Origin: Pseudomonas sp. Ant30-3
GTDB taxonomy: Bacteria > Pseudomonadota > Gammaproteobacteria > Pseudomonadales > Pseudomonadaceae
Direction of reading: 5' to 3'
DNA: 39,758 nt
Assembly (NCBI RefSeq): GCF_000690905.1
Contig: NZ_JMCL01000090.1
Location: 1-39,758, forward strand
Made by a program: the position numbers and the translations under genes. Numbering within the stretch: the stretch's first letter is position 1; every line of letters starts with the position of its first letter. Shown here one piece after another: positions 15,899 through 24,372 of the stretch. The notes under the pieces are model-generated. The model saw only the letters and a program-made list of their open reading frames with translations. It made no database searches and was not told the DNA's origin.

Positions 15899-16615
15899 AT
15901 GTTGAAGTTTCTGGCACTGATCACACTCCTGGCGTCCGCCGCCGTCCACGCTCAAACCCCGCTGCACGCTGACCTGCCGCTGAAATATCTGGCGCAAACC
16001 CACGCTGAATCCGCTGGGCAGCCGCTGATCATTTTCATCCACGGTTACGGCAGTAACGAAGAAGACCTGTTTGACATCAAGGATGAACTGCCCTCGCAGT
16101 ACAACTATGTGTCCGTGCGGGCACCCATGGTCATGGAGGAGGGGAGTTACAAGTGGTTTCGCGAGAAAGGCAACGCGGGCTACGACGGGGAGACCGAGGA
16201 TCTGAAGGCCAGCGCTCAGTTGTTGTTGGAATTCATCGCACAGGCTGCGAAGAAATATCGCACCCAACCCAACAAGGTTTTCCTGGTGGGTTTCAGCCAG
16301 GGCGCGATCATGTCCTATGAGGTCGCACTGCGGCACCCCGACGCAGTGGGCGGCATTGCGGCGCTGAGCGGGCGGATTCTGCCGGTGCTCAAAGCCGAAC
16401 TGAAACCCGATGAACGACGCCAGTCATTGGCGATATTCATCGGCCACGGCACGCTGGATCAACGTCTGCCTTTCAACGACGGTACCGAGGCTGACAGCCT
16501 GCTGCAGAGCCTGTCACTCAAGCCTGAATTTCACGCCTATCCTGGCGTTGGTCACAGCATCAGTGGCGTGGAGCTGCAGGATCTGCAGCGCTGGCTGCAA
16601 CGCTTGAACCCATGA
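15899..16615 (+). CDS. Secreted alpha/beta hydrolase, carboxylesterase/phospholipase type
   Basis: 238 residues with a signal peptide (MLKFLALITLLASAAVHAQ, likely cut after AQ). The domain belongs to the carboxylesterase/acyl-protein thioesterase group: FIHGYGSNEEDLF, nucleophile elbow GFSQGA, Asp in GHGTLDQRLPF and His in GVGHSIS. The triad is complete. It should act on small or acyl esters in the periplasm or outside. A GAAGG ribosome site precedes the ATG. It stands alone between a terminator and a convergent gene whose stop begins 4 bp away. Confidence 0.88.
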   Translation: MLKFLALITLLASAAVHAQTPLHADLPLKYLAQTHAESAGQPLIIFIHGYGSNEEDLFDIKDELPSQYNYVSVRAPMVMEEGSYKWFREKGNAGYDGETEDLKASAQLLLEFIAQAAKKYRTQPNKVFLVGFSQGAIMSYEVALRHPDAVGGIAALSGRILPVLKAELKPDERRQSLAIFIGHGTLDQRLPFNDGTEADSLLQSLSLKPEFHAYPGVGHSISGVELQDLQRWLQRLNP

Positions 16616-16618
16616 GGC

Positions 16619-17185
16619 TTATTTGCCGCTGATGATTTTTTTGACCAGTGTGTCGTGACCGGCATTGTCGCTCAGGCGAGAAATGACCTGAACCAGTGCC
16701 ATGCGCGTGCCGGACGCGGCCATCAGCGTGGTGTCGAGGGTTTTGCCGCCGCCCTGAGTGGCCGAGCTGTCGATCTGGCGAATGCCCAGGCCGGTGCCTT
16801 TTTGAGTCAGGCTTTTCTCGCTGATTTTGGTGAAATCGGGCAGTGCCTTGGCCTGCTCCGTGGCGAAGTCGGCCGCTGCGGAGTCGAGAAACGCACCGTC
16901 GTTATCCTTGACGTTGACGCCACCGGGGATAGTATTTTCGGCGACGATCACTACGGTTTTGGTGGTCTCGTTGGTGTACATGGTGCCGCTCGCTCCGGTC
17001 GGGCTCGCGGGCAGCGGGTTGGCGCTGAAGCCTTTGGGCAGGGTGAATTTGAGTTTGTCGCCCAGCATCGAGACTTTTAGTTCAGTGCCTGTAGGTGTGG
17101 CCTTCGCCGCGTAGGCATTCAATGCACCCAGGCTGGCGACCGCCGCCAGCAACAGGACGACAAATTTTTTACTCAACAATGACAT
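16619..17185 (-). CDS. Exported protein of unknown function, DcrB-like in character
   Basis: 188 residues with a signal peptide (MSLLSKKFVVLLLAAVASLG, cut near AYA). The mature part contains FTLPKGFSANPLP and TMYTNETTKTVVIVAENTIP, which recalls the DcrB/DUF1795 Mog1-like fold of small periplasmic proteins, but I am not certain of the family. There is no lipobox. It is convergent with the secreted hydrolase and 77 bp downstream of an inner-membrane protein gene, so it may be the second gene of that unit. Confidence 0.75.
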   Translation of the reverse strand: MSLLSKKFVVLLLAAVASLGALNAYAAKATPTGTELKVSMLGDKLKFTLPKGFSANPLPASPTGASGTMYTNETTKTVVIVAENTIPGGVNVKDNDGAFLDSAAADFATEQAKALPDFTKISEKSLTQKGTGLGIRQIDSSATQGGGKTLDTTLMAASGTRMALVQVISRLSDNAGHDTLVKKIISGK

Positions 17186-17262
17186 TCGGAACTCTCCAGG
17201 GATGGCGACGCGGTGGGCTCAATCATCCCATGGAATCGTGAATTGTGAAGCCGCGACCATCT

Positions 17263-18048
17263 TCACGATTTGTGAATGTCGGGGGCGGCGACAGCAGCCG
17301 GTTTGGCCAGCAAGCGCTTGGTGACACCGAGCATCGCCACAGACACTGCAACGCCGAGACCGAACGAGGCCAGGCCCATATCAGGCAGCGTCAGTGCCAC
17401 CACCAGGCAAAACGCGGCGAACGAATACATGCCCGTGGCCGTAGCGCGTAACAACGCAGCGGTGAACGCCGGGCCTCGGGTTTGCTGGGAAAAGACCGCC
17501 ATCACGCTGCCGAGCACCGGGAAAACCGCGAGCAGACCGCTCCAGCGTTCGCCGACCGTGCTGGCCAACAAGGTCACCGCGAGGGTCAACAGGGCGCCAG
17601 CGAGCATGCGCATGAACAATTTATCCGACTTCGGCGCCGGCCCCGCGACGATAGGCTGCACTTTGGGAAACAGATAGGGTGCAGCGAGCAACGCGGCAGT
17701 AGAGGCGCTCACCGATAACGCCAGCGAAGGCGGAATCACCGACAAGCCAACCGCCGCCGCAGCCCAGACCAATAAGGAGGACGCCAGGGCCAGGCGCCAA
17801 CCGGTGCGCTGTGCAACCTGGGCGTAAGTCACACAGAACGCGATCATCGCGAACATTGCCGACAACGCTGCGGTCGCTGCGTGGGCGGCAAAAACCTCGC
17901 CCTGCTCGACGGCGAGAAAAAACAGAATCGGCCCAACCACCACCGGCAGCCCCGCCAACCACCCGGCTACGCTTGGGCCCCAACGTTTACCCGCGAGGGA
18001 AATCAGCAACAGGAATCCGGGAATGACCAGCAGTTTGAGCAACAGCAC
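17263..18048 (-). CDS. Inner-membrane protein of unknown function
   Basis: 261 residues from a GTG at 18048-18046 that has GGAGG seven bases upstream; the longer frame to 18084 has no such site. About eight to nine hydrophobic segments cover nearly the whole protein (for example LLLKLLVIPGFLLLISLAGK, then AGWLAGLPVVVGPILFFLAV). The GW-x-AGLPVVVGP motif is typical of a conserved pseudomonad membrane family of unknown role. No catalytic residues are visible. It is probably transcribed alone or with the exported protein downstream. Confidence 0.82.
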   Translation of the reverse strand: MLLLKLLVIPGFLLLISLAGKRWGPSVAGWLAGLPVVVGPILFFLAVEQGEVFAAHAATAALSAMFAMIAFCVTYAQVAQRTGWRLALASSLLVWAAAAVGLSVIPPSLALSVSASTAALLAAPYLFPKVQPIVAGPAPKSDKLFMRMLAGALLTLAVTLLASTVGERWSGLLAVFPVLGSVMAVFSQQTRGPAFTAALLRATATGMYSFAAFCLVVALTLPDMGLASFGLGVAVSVAMLGVTKRLLAKPAAVAAPDIHKS

Positions 18049-18186
18049 GCGTACACCTCCAATGTGAGAGGGCAACGGTAGCACTGTGGAGGTTGGATTG
18101 CTCTATCGATTAGTCAATATTGTATACAAGGTTTTCACCTGAATTCGCTGGAGCCTAATGACGATGCCGCGCGATCAACCTGAAAC

Positions 18187-18300
18187 CTGTAGCAGCTGCC
18201 GAAGGCTGTGTCCGGCGGCGTTACCGGCCTAAACCGGCTTATCTGCTGCAACAGAAAAATCGCGTCCAGAGCCTGACGCAGCCTTCGGCAGCTGCTACAG
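18187..18300. repeat. BIME: two REP arms in inverted orientation
   Basis: The 22-bp arm at 18187-18208 (starting CTGTAGCAGCTGCC) is exactly the reverse complement of 18279-18300. The 70 bp between contain a CCGGCC..AACCGG dyad. It lies downstream of the thiolase gene, in the 345-bp gap 18049-18393, and may act as terminator and mRNA stabiliser. Nothing else was recognised in the gap. Confidence 0.9.
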
Positions 18301-18393
18301 ATGCGTGGAAAAGCCCAGTGCGACTGGGTCGCACCGGGGGTGTTGCCGGACGGCGCGGATCTTCGTGGGTCCCCGCGTCGACCGTTGAACGCT

Positions 18394-19575
18394 TTATGCC
18401 CGCTCGATTGCCAGTGCCACGCCCTGGCCACCACCGATGCACAAGGTGGCGAGGCCTTTCTTGGCGTCGCGCTTGATCATTTCGTGCAGCAAGGTCACCA
18501 GCACGCGGCAGCCCGATGCGCCGATCGGGTGGCCCAGCGCAATGGCACCGCCGTTGACATTAACCTTGCTCAAGTCCCATTCCAGGTCCTTGGCCACCGC
18601 CAGAGACTGCGCGGCGAAGGCTTCGTTGGCTTCGATCAGGTCGAGTTGATCAATCGACCAGCCGGCCTTGTCCAGGCAACGGCGCGTGGCGCTGACCGGA
18701 CCGATGCCCATGATCGCCGGGTCCACACCTGCGTTAGCGTACGCAGCGATTTTTGCAAGCACCGGCAGACCCAAGGCTTTGGCTTTTTCGGCGCTCATCA
18801 GGATGACAGCCGCAGCGCCGTCGTTCAGTGAGGACGCGTTGCCTGCTGTCACCGAACCGTCTTTCTTGAAAGCGGCTTTCAATTTGCCGAGGGATTCGGC
18901 GGTGGTGCCGGCCCTTGGTTGCTCATCGGTGGCGAAGGCCAGTGGATCGCCTTTGCGCTGAGGAATCAGAATCGGCGTGATCTCGTCGGCAAAACGCCCG
19001 GCCTCAATGGCCGCTGAAGCTTTCTGCTGAGACGCCGCGGCGAAGGCGTCCTGCTGCTCGCGCGTCAGGTTGTACTTCTCGGCCAGGTTTTCGGCAGTGA
19101 TGCCCATGTGGTAATCGTTGAACGCATCCCACAGACCATCACTGATCATGGTGTCGACGATTTGCGCGTGACCCATGCGCAGACCGGTGCGCGCACCGGG
19201 CATGACGTAATTGGACAGGCTCATGTTTTCCTGACCGCCGGCAATGATCACGTCGGCGTCACCGCAACGGATCGCCTGGGTTGCCAGGTGCAGTGCCTTG
19301 AGGCCCGAACCGCAGACCTTGTTCAGGGTCATCGACGGCACGGTAAACGGCAGGCCGGCCTTGATCGCTGACTGGCGCGCCGGGTTTTGTCCGGCGCCAG
19401 CGGTCAACACCTGGCCCATGATCACTTCATCGACTTCAGCCACGTCCAGGCCGGTTTGCTCGAGCAACTGGCGGATCACCGCAGCGCCCAGATCAACGGC
19501 GGATACGTTGGCCAAGGCACCCTGAAAACTGCCGATGGCGGTGCGGGTGGCGGCAACAATGACGACTTCTTGCAT
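18394..19575 (-). CDS. atoB: Acetyl-CoA C-acetyltransferase (thiolase)
   Basis: 393 residues from the ATG at 19575-19573 (MQEVVIVAATRTAIGSFQG), with GAGGAA upstream. Thiolase hallmarks are present: acyl-accepting Cys88 in NKVCGSGLKALH, the GHPIGASG histidine and the second cysteine in LCIGGGQG. It cleaves acetoacetyl-CoA to two acetyl-CoA, or runs in reverse. It is the last gene of an operon after both CoA-transferase subunits (11-bp gap), so degradation of acetoacetate or branched-chain-derived ketone bodies is the likely job. A BIME follows the stop. Confidence 0.95.
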   Translation of the reverse strand: MQEVVIVAATRTAIGSFQGALANVSAVDLGAAVIRQLLEQTGLDVAEVDEVIMGQVLTAGAGQNPARQSAIKAGLPFTVPSMTLNKVCGSGLKALHLATQAIRCGDADVIIAGGQENMSLSNYVMPGARTGLRMGHAQIVDTMISDGLWDAFNDYHMGITAENLAEKYNLTREQQDAFAAASQQKASAAIEAGRFADEITPILIPQRKGDPLAFATDEQPRAGTTAESLGKLKAAFKKDGSVTAGNASSLNDGAAAVILMSAEKAKALGLPVLAKIAAYANAGVDPAIMGIGPVSATRRCLDKAGWSIDQLDLIEANEAFAAQSLAVAKDLEWDLSKVNVNGGAIALGHPIGASGCRVLVTLLHEMIKRDAKKGLATLCIGGGQGVALAIERA

Positions 19576-19586
19576 GGAATGATTCC

Positions 19587-20252
19587 TCACTGGGCAGCGA
19601 ACTGCATTTCCGGAACATGATCGGGCACGATCAGTTTACCCGCAGTTTTGGCGACGATTTCCTCGACGCTGACACCCGGTGCACGTTCCTTGAGAATGAA
19701 CGCGCCGTTATCGATTTCCAGGTAGGCAAGGTCGGTGAGCACGCGTTTGATGCACCCGGCGCCGGTCAGCGGCAGGCTGCATTGGGACAACAGCTTGGAC
19801 TCACCATCCTTGGACGCGTGAGTCATGATGACGATGATGTTATCGGCGCCAGCCACCAGATCCATGGCGCCGCCCATGCCCTTGACCATTTTTCCGGGAA
19901 TCATCCACGAAGCGATGTTGCCTTGCACGTCGACTTCAAAAGCGCCGAGCACGGTCAGGTCGACGTGGCCGCCGCGGATCATCGCGAAGGACTCGGCGGA
20001 AGAAAAGATCGACGCGCCGACCCGCGCGGTCACGGTCTGCTTGCCGGCGTTGATCATGTCGGCATCGATGGTTTCTTCGGTAGGAAAAGGACCCATGCCG
20101 AGCAGGCCGTTTTCCGACTGCAGCATCACCTCCATGCCTTCCGGGATGTAGTTGGCGACCAGGGTCGGAATGCCGATGCCGAGGTTCACGTAAAAGCCAT
20201 CCTGCATTTCGCGGGCGACGCGTTGAGCCATTTGTTCGCGGGAGAGTGCCAT
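19587..20252 (-). CDS. atoA: 3-oxoacid/acetoacetate CoA-transferase, beta subunit
   Basis: 221 residues starting MALSREQMAQRVAREMQDGF. The catalytic glutamate lies in SENGLLGMGPFP, the hallmark of the B subunit of family I CoA-transferases. Together with the upstream alpha subunit it moves CoA from succinyl-CoA or acetyl-CoA to acetoacetate. It is the middle gene of the atoDAB-type operon with gaps of 36 and 11 bp. Substrate choice between acetoacetate (AtoDA) and 3-oxoadipate-type acids (Scot/PcaIJ) is inferred from the thiolase next door. Confidence 0.93.
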   Translation of the reverse strand: MALSREQMAQRVAREMQDGFYVNLGIGIPTLVANYIPEGMEVMLQSENGLLGMGPFPTEETIDADMINAGKQTVTARVGASIFSSAESFAMIRGGHVDLTVLGAFEVDVQGNIASWMIPGKMVKGMGGAMDLVAGADNIIVIMTHASKDGESKLLSQCSLPLTGAGCIKRVLTDLAYLEIDNGAFILKERAPGVSVEEIVAKTAGKLIVPDHVPEMQFAAQ

Positions 20253-20288
20253 TGTTGTTATTCCTTCATTCGGTCCGGGGGCAGGGAA

Positions 20289-20987
20289 TCACTTACGCAC
20301 GGTGCGCTGTTCGATGCGCTTCTCGAACGTGCCGCAAATGACCCGATCGACGTAGATGCCGGGGGTGTGGATCTGCGACGGGTCCAGCTCGCCGGGTTCG
20401 ACGATTTCTTCGACTTCGACCACGGTGATCGTGCCGGCAGTGGCGGCCAGCGGATTGAAATTCTGCGCCGTGTGGCGATAGATGACGTTGCCGAAATGGT
20501 CGGCTTTCCAGCCTTTGACGATGGCAAAGTCGCCGGTGATGGATTCTTCCATCAGGTACTGGCGACCGTGAAACTCGCGCACTTCCTTGCCTTCGGCAAC
20601 CGGGGTGCCGACGCCGGTGGCAGTGAAGAACGCTGGAATGCCAGCGCCGCCCGCTCGCATTTTTTCCGCGAGGGTGCCTTGAGGGGTGAGGTCGACTTCG
20701 ATCGCGCCGCTGAGCAATTGCTCCTCGAACATTTTGTTCTCGCCGACGTAAGAGGCGACCACTTTGCGAATCTGCCGATCTTCCAGCAGCACGCCCAGGC
20801 CAAAACCGTCGACGCCACAGTTGTTGGAAACCACGGTGAGTTCACGGGTGCCTTTTCGCTTGATTTCGGCGATGAGATTTTCCGGGATGCCGCACAGGCC
20901 GAACCCACCGGCGATTACGGTCATGCCGTCTTCGAGTCCTGCCAGAGCTTCCTCGTAGGAACTCACGCGCTTGTCAAAACCTGCCAT
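20289..20987 (-). CDS. atoD: 3-oxoacid/acetoacetate CoA-transferase, alpha subunit
   Basis: 232 residues from the ATG at 20987-20985 (MAGFDKRVSSYEEALAGL) with AGAGG six bases upstream; a GTG two codons earlier overlaps that site. Family motifs are MTVIAGGFGLCGIPENLI near 23-40, with the CoA-binding GGFG turn, and VSNNCGVDGFGLGVLL. It is the first gene of the operon with the beta subunit and thiolase. A LysR regulator is divergent across a 200-bp gap and probably controls it. Confidence 0.93.
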   Translation of the reverse strand: MAGFDKRVSSYEEALAGLEDGMTVIAGGFGLCGIPENLIAEIKRKGTRELTVVSNNCGVDGFGLGVLLEDRQIRKVVASYVGENKMFEEQLLSGAIEVDLTPQGTLAEKMRAGGAGIPAFFTATGVGTPVAEGKEVREFHGRQYLMEESITGDFAIVKGWKADHFGNVIYRHTAQNFNPLAATAGTITVVEVEEIVEPGELDPSQIHTPGIYVDRVICGTFEKRIEQRTVRK

Positions 20988-21187
20988 ATGCACCTCTTTT
21001 ATTCTTTGTGGGCGGCTGGCTAGCCGTATGGGTTGAGTGTCTCGCTGGACGATTGATTTGTTAAGTTGATTTTTGCGTTCGATTGATAGATAAAACTCAC
21101 GAATATGATTCTTTGCAATAGCGCAGTGGTGATGATGTTTATAGCGGTCTCATCGCGCGCAAGCTTTGCACCTACAGGCAATCAGAC

Positions 21188-22087
21188 ATGACAGTGAAGC
21201 AGATCAGGGCGTTTCTGGCCGTAGCGCAGAGTTTGAGCTTTGCGGTGGCCTGCGAGCGGTTGCACTTGTCGCAATCGGCGCTGAGTTTGACTATCAAGGC
21301 CTTGGAAGACGGGCTGGGCGGGCGGCTGTTTACCCGCAACACGCGCAATGTAGCGTTGACGCCCGAAGGCGAGGCGCTGGTGCCGCTGGCGCGTCGTCTG
21401 ATCGCGGATTGGGACAATGCCGAAGACGAATTGCGTCAGCGATTCACCCTTGAGCGGGGGCGCGTCACCCTGGCAGCGATGCCGTCGTTCGCCGGTAATT
21501 TACTGCCGCCAATCCTGAAGACCTTCCGCGCCCGCTATCCCAAAGTCAATGTCACGGTGAACGACGTGATCAACGAGCAAGTGCTGGAAATGGTCCGCGA
21601 CCGGCAGGTGGAGCTGGGTGTGGCGTTCGAGCCATTGCAGAGCTCGTCGCTGCACTTCACACCGTTGTATGTGGACCGCTTCGTGGCGGTGGTGCCGCAA
21701 GATTCGCCGCTCGCGCAACGCAGTGACATCGATTGGCAGACGTTGCTCAAAGAACCCTTTATTACCTTGCAACGCCCGTCGACCGTGCGGGTGATGCTGG
21801 AAGAACACCTTCAGGCGCGCGGGATGAAATTACCGGTGGAGTTTGAGAGTCATCAATTGGCGACCGTGGGCAGGATGGTTGCCAGCGGGTTGGGCGTGAG
21901 CGCAGTGCCGGCGTTGTGTGCCGGGCAGATGCGCGAGTTGGGCGCGCGCTGTTTGACGTTGAATGATCCGGTGGTGGAGAGGGCAATTGGCGTGCTGACC
22001 AAGCCTGGCGTGGAGCTGTCGGCGGCGGCTCAGGCGTTGTTCGATATTTTCAAGCAGGAGAACCTGGGCGAGCGCCTCTCACGCTGA
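21188..22087 (+). CDS. LysR family regulator, probable regulator of the ato operon
   Basis: 299 residues starting MTVKQIRAFLAVAQSLSFAV, a standard LysR helix-turn-helix (ACERLHLSQSALSLTIKALE) with a two-lobed effector domain (TLAAMPSFAGNLLPPILKTF, then FESHQLATVGRMVASGLGVS). It is divergent from atoDAB, 200 bp between starts, the classic arrangement for a LysR activator of its neighbour. Its last six codons lie in one arm of a long inverted repeat shared with the convergent sirtuin gene. Confidence 0.92.
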   Translation: MTVKQIRAFLAVAQSLSFAVACERLHLSQSALSLTIKALEDGLGGRLFTRNTRNVALTPEGEALVPLARRLIADWDNAEDELRQRFTLERGRVTLAAMPSFAGNLLPPILKTFRARYPKVNVTVNDVINEQVLEMVRDRQVELGVAFEPLQSSSLHFTPLYVDRFVAVVPQDSPLAQRSDIDWQTLLKEPFITLQRPSTVRVMLEEHLQARGMKLPVEFESHQLATVGRMVASGLGVSAVPALCAGQMRELGARCLTLNDPVVERAIGVLTKPGVELSAAAQALFDIFKQENLGERLSR

Positions 22088-22214
22088 TCGTTCCCATGCT
22101 CCTCCGCGTGGGAATCCTCAACGGGCGCTCGGCGTTCGGGTCTTGATGTGACGCGGAGCGCCACTGAATGCATTCCCACGCCGAGCGTGGGAAGGATCAG
22201 CGTGTGAGGCGCTC
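22070..22214. repeat. Long inverted repeat spanning the 3' ends of lysR and the sirtuin gene
   Basis: The arms are about 22070-22116 and 22168-22214. The outer parts read GAGCGCCTCTCACGCTGATC and, on the other strand, GAGCGCCTCACACGCTGATC; further in, both have TTCCCA(C/T)GCTC and CGTGGGAAT. The inner part is a known pseudomonad repeat type (GATCGTTCCCACGCTC). Both convergent stop codons are the TGA of CACGCTGATC. As RNA each strand would form a long hairpin, so it probably terminates both genes. Confidence 0.88.
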
Positions 22215-23039
22215 TGCCAGCAACGGCAACAACTGCTCGCAAGACGCTTCAATTTTCATATCGAGCAAGTCATCCGCCCGGGTCTTGCCCAGATTGATCG
22301 CAATCAACGGTTTGCCCTGATCCGCCATCACCCGGCACAAGCGAAACGCCGAATACGCCATCAGCGAAGAGCCTACCACCAGCAAACCTGCGGCTTCATC
22401 AACCGCCGCCATTGCTTTGGCCGCCGTGACCTGGGTGACGTTTTCGCCGAAAAAAACCACGTCCGGCTTCATTCGCTCGCCCTTGCAATGCGGACAATGC
22501 GGCACCTGAAACCTTGCCTCGAACGCCGCATCCAGCAGGGTATCGCCATCCGGCGCCTGTACCGCATCAACCCCGGCCAGGTACGGATTCTGCGCCTCCA
22601 TCATGTGTTGAATCGAATCGCGACCGGCACGCTGGCCACAGTCCAGACACAGCACCCGATGCAGGCTGCCGTGCAGTTCAATCACGTCATGACTGCCGGC
22701 CTGATCGTGCAGAGTATCGACGTTCTGAGTGATCAGGCCGCCGATCAACTGCGAGCGTTGCAGACTGGCCAGCGACTCGTGCGCTACGTTGGGCCGGGCC
22801 TGGCGCACGCGCGGCCAACCGAGCATCGCCCGCGCCCAGTAGCGCCGACGTGATTCCGGGGCCGCGAGAAATTCCTGATACATCATCGGCTGCCGACCCC
22901 GCCGCACGCCCTGGTTGTCACGGTAATCGGGAATTCCCGAAGGGGTGCTGATGCCCGCGCCGGTCAGGACCACAAAGGGTTGATCGGCCATGAGTCGCTG
23001 AAGTTGCTCAAGTTGTTCGCGGATAGGGCTGTCGAGCAT
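22197..23039 (-). CDS. SIR2 family NAD-dependent protein deacylase
   Basis: 280 residues from the ATG at 23039-23037 (MLDSPIREQLEQL) with GGAG eight bases upstream. Sirtuin motifs in order: VLTGAGISTPSGIPDYRD, TQNVDTLHDQAG, the catalytic His in ELHGSLHRVLCLDC, a zinc site of two Cys pairs (CLDC and CPHC) and VFFGENV. It removes acyl groups from lysines using NAD. The overall look is of the class II (SIRT4-like) group. It is monocistronic and ends in the shared inverted repeat with lysR. Confidence 0.93.
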   Translation of the reverse strand: MLDSPIREQLEQLQRLMADQPFVVLTGAGISTPSGIPDYRDNQGVRRGRQPMMYQEFLAAPESRRRYWARAMLGWPRVRQARPNVAHESLASLQRSQLIGGLITQNVDTLHDQAGSHDVIELHGSLHRVLCLDCGQRAGRDSIQHMMEAQNPYLAGVDAVQAPDGDTLLDAAFEARFQVPHCPHCKGERMKPDVVFFGENVTQVTAAKAMAAVDEAAGLLVVGSSLMAYSAFRLCRVMADQGKPLIAINLGKTRADDLLDMKIEASCEQLLPLLAERLTR

Positions 23040-23091
23040 GTTCCGCACTCCGGGTTCAGGTGACACCAATCTACCTGACAACCCGCAAAAC

Positions 23092-23240
23092 CTGTAGGAG
23101 CCGGCTTGCTGGCGATAGCGTTAGCGACTGCGATGGTGAATGTGAGACCGCCATCGCTGGCAAGCCAGCTCCTACAGATCGCGGGTGGTTGCCGATTTTC
23201 GATTAGGCACAAATCCGTAGGAGCCGGCTTGCTGGCGATG
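23092..23240. repeat. REP unit and half-unit left of the RAYT gene
   Basis: 23092-23177 is a full BIME with left REP GGAGCCGGCTTGCTGGCGAT and right REP reading ATCGCTGGCAAGCCAGCTCC. It is followed by the 38-bp linker (TTGCCGATTTTCGAT) and the left REP of a next unit at 23217-23240, which is interrupted by the RAYT gene. The sequence matches the array right of the gene. Confidence 0.93.
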
Positions 23241-23337
23241 GTGTCCGTACTGTCACATCCGGAACATAACTGTGACTACGCTCCTCGAACCCGCGCGCTA
23301 GCCTTGTGTTTCAGTTTGAACACAGGAGGGCAATGGA

Positions 23338-23796
23338 ATGCCTGATCTTCCCCACGCTAAGCGCTTGCGCGCCGGGCGCTATTCGCAAACCGGGCAAATT
23401 TATCTGCTGACCGCGGTGACCCGCAATCGAGAACCGCTATTCACCAATTGGCTGACTGGGCGGCTCTTGGTACGGCAATTCCAGCAGGCTCAGGCCGATG
23501 ACTTAGTGGATTCCTTGGCCTGGGTAATCATGCCTGATCATTTTCATTGGTTGGTCGAGCTGAAAAACAGCACCCTGCCGGCAGTGATGCTGGCTACCAA
23601 ATCCCGCAGTGCACGATCAATCAATGCTCACTTGGGACGTACAGGAAGTGTTTGGCAAAAAGGCTTCCACGACCGTGCCATTCGCTATGAAGAAGATTTA
23701 CTGGCAACAGCGCGTTACGTCATCGCGAACCCTATACGTGCCGGTCTTGTAAGCCGAGTACAAGACTACCCGCTGTGGGACGCCAAATGGCTGTAG
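23338..23796 (+). CDS. REP-associated tyrosine transposase (RAYT, TnpA_REP)
   Basis: 152 residues starting MPDLPHAKRLRAGRYSQTGQ, with AGGAGG eight bases before the ATG. It is an IS200/IS605-like HUH nuclease of the Y1 type: MPDHFHWLVEL supplies His68 and His70, and ARYVIANPIRAGLV supplies the likely catalytic Tyr127. RAYTs are single-copy domesticated nucleases that cut and spread the REP hairpins beside them. All key residues are present, so it looks active. The stop TAG merges with a GTAGG word, and the REP array begins immediately after. Confidence 0.93.
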   Translation: MPDLPHAKRLRAGRYSQTGQIYLLTAVTRNREPLFTNWLTGRLLVRQFQQAQADDLVDSLAWVIMPDHFHWLVELKNSTLPAVMLATKSRSARSINAHLGRTGSVWQKGFHDRAIRYEEDLLATARYVIANPIRAGLVSRVQDYPLWDAKWL

Positions 23797-24363
23797 GGGT
23801 GGTTGCCGATTTTCGATAAGGCCCCAATCCGTAGGAGCCGGCTTGCTGGCGATCGCGTTAGCGATTGCGATTGCGATTGCGATGGTGAATATGAGGCCGC
23901 CATCGCTGGCAAGCCAGCTCCTACAGATCACGGTTGGTTGCCGATTTTCGATAAGGCCCAAATCCGTAGGAGCCGGCTTGCTGGCGATCGCGTTAGCGAT
24001 TGCGATGGTGAATGTGAGGCCGCCATCGCTGGCAATCCAGCTCCTACAGATGGCAGGTGGTTGCCGATTTTCGATAAGGCCCAAATCCGTAGGAGCCGGC
24101 TTGCTGGCGATCGCGTTAGCGATTGCGATTGCGATTGTGAATGTGAGGCCGCCATCGCTGGCAAGCCAGCTCCTACAGATTGCAGGTGGTCGCCGATTTT
24201 CGATAAGGCCCAAATCCGTAGGAGCCGGCTTGCTGGCGATCGCGTTAGCGATTGCGATGGTGAATATGAGGCCGCCATCGCTGGCAAGCCAGCTCCTACA
24301 GATCACGGTTGGTTGCCGATTTTCGATAAGGCCCAAATCCGTAGGAGCCGGCTTGCTGGCGAT
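23797..24363. repeat. Tandem REP/BIME array with hexamer-variable units
   Basis: Left REPs start at 23831, 23966, 24089, 24218 and 24341, so units are 135, 123, 129 and 123 bp; the last is a half-unit. Each has left REP, a spacer with GCGATT repeats, right REP (reverse orientation) and the linker with TTGCCGATTTTCGATAAGGC. Length steps of 6 bp follow the number of GCGATT hexamers. Left REPs carry a G-T mismatch in their hairpin; right REPs pair fully. Open frames through the array, on both strands, are artefacts of the repeat. Confidence 0.95.
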
Positions 24364-24372
24364 CGCGGGGCT

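Noticed and set aside
19617..21023. 468-residue plus-strand frame opposite atoD and atoA
   Set aside because: It is antisense to two clear CoA-transferase genes, has a low-complexity His/Asp/Gly-rich composition and no recognisable domain; this is a GC-rich shadow frame.
23831..24363. CRISPR-like look of evenly spaced repeats
   Set aside because: The units are 123-135 bp with inverted REP arms and nearly identical spacers; there are no unique spacers and no cas genes, while a RAYT is adjacent.
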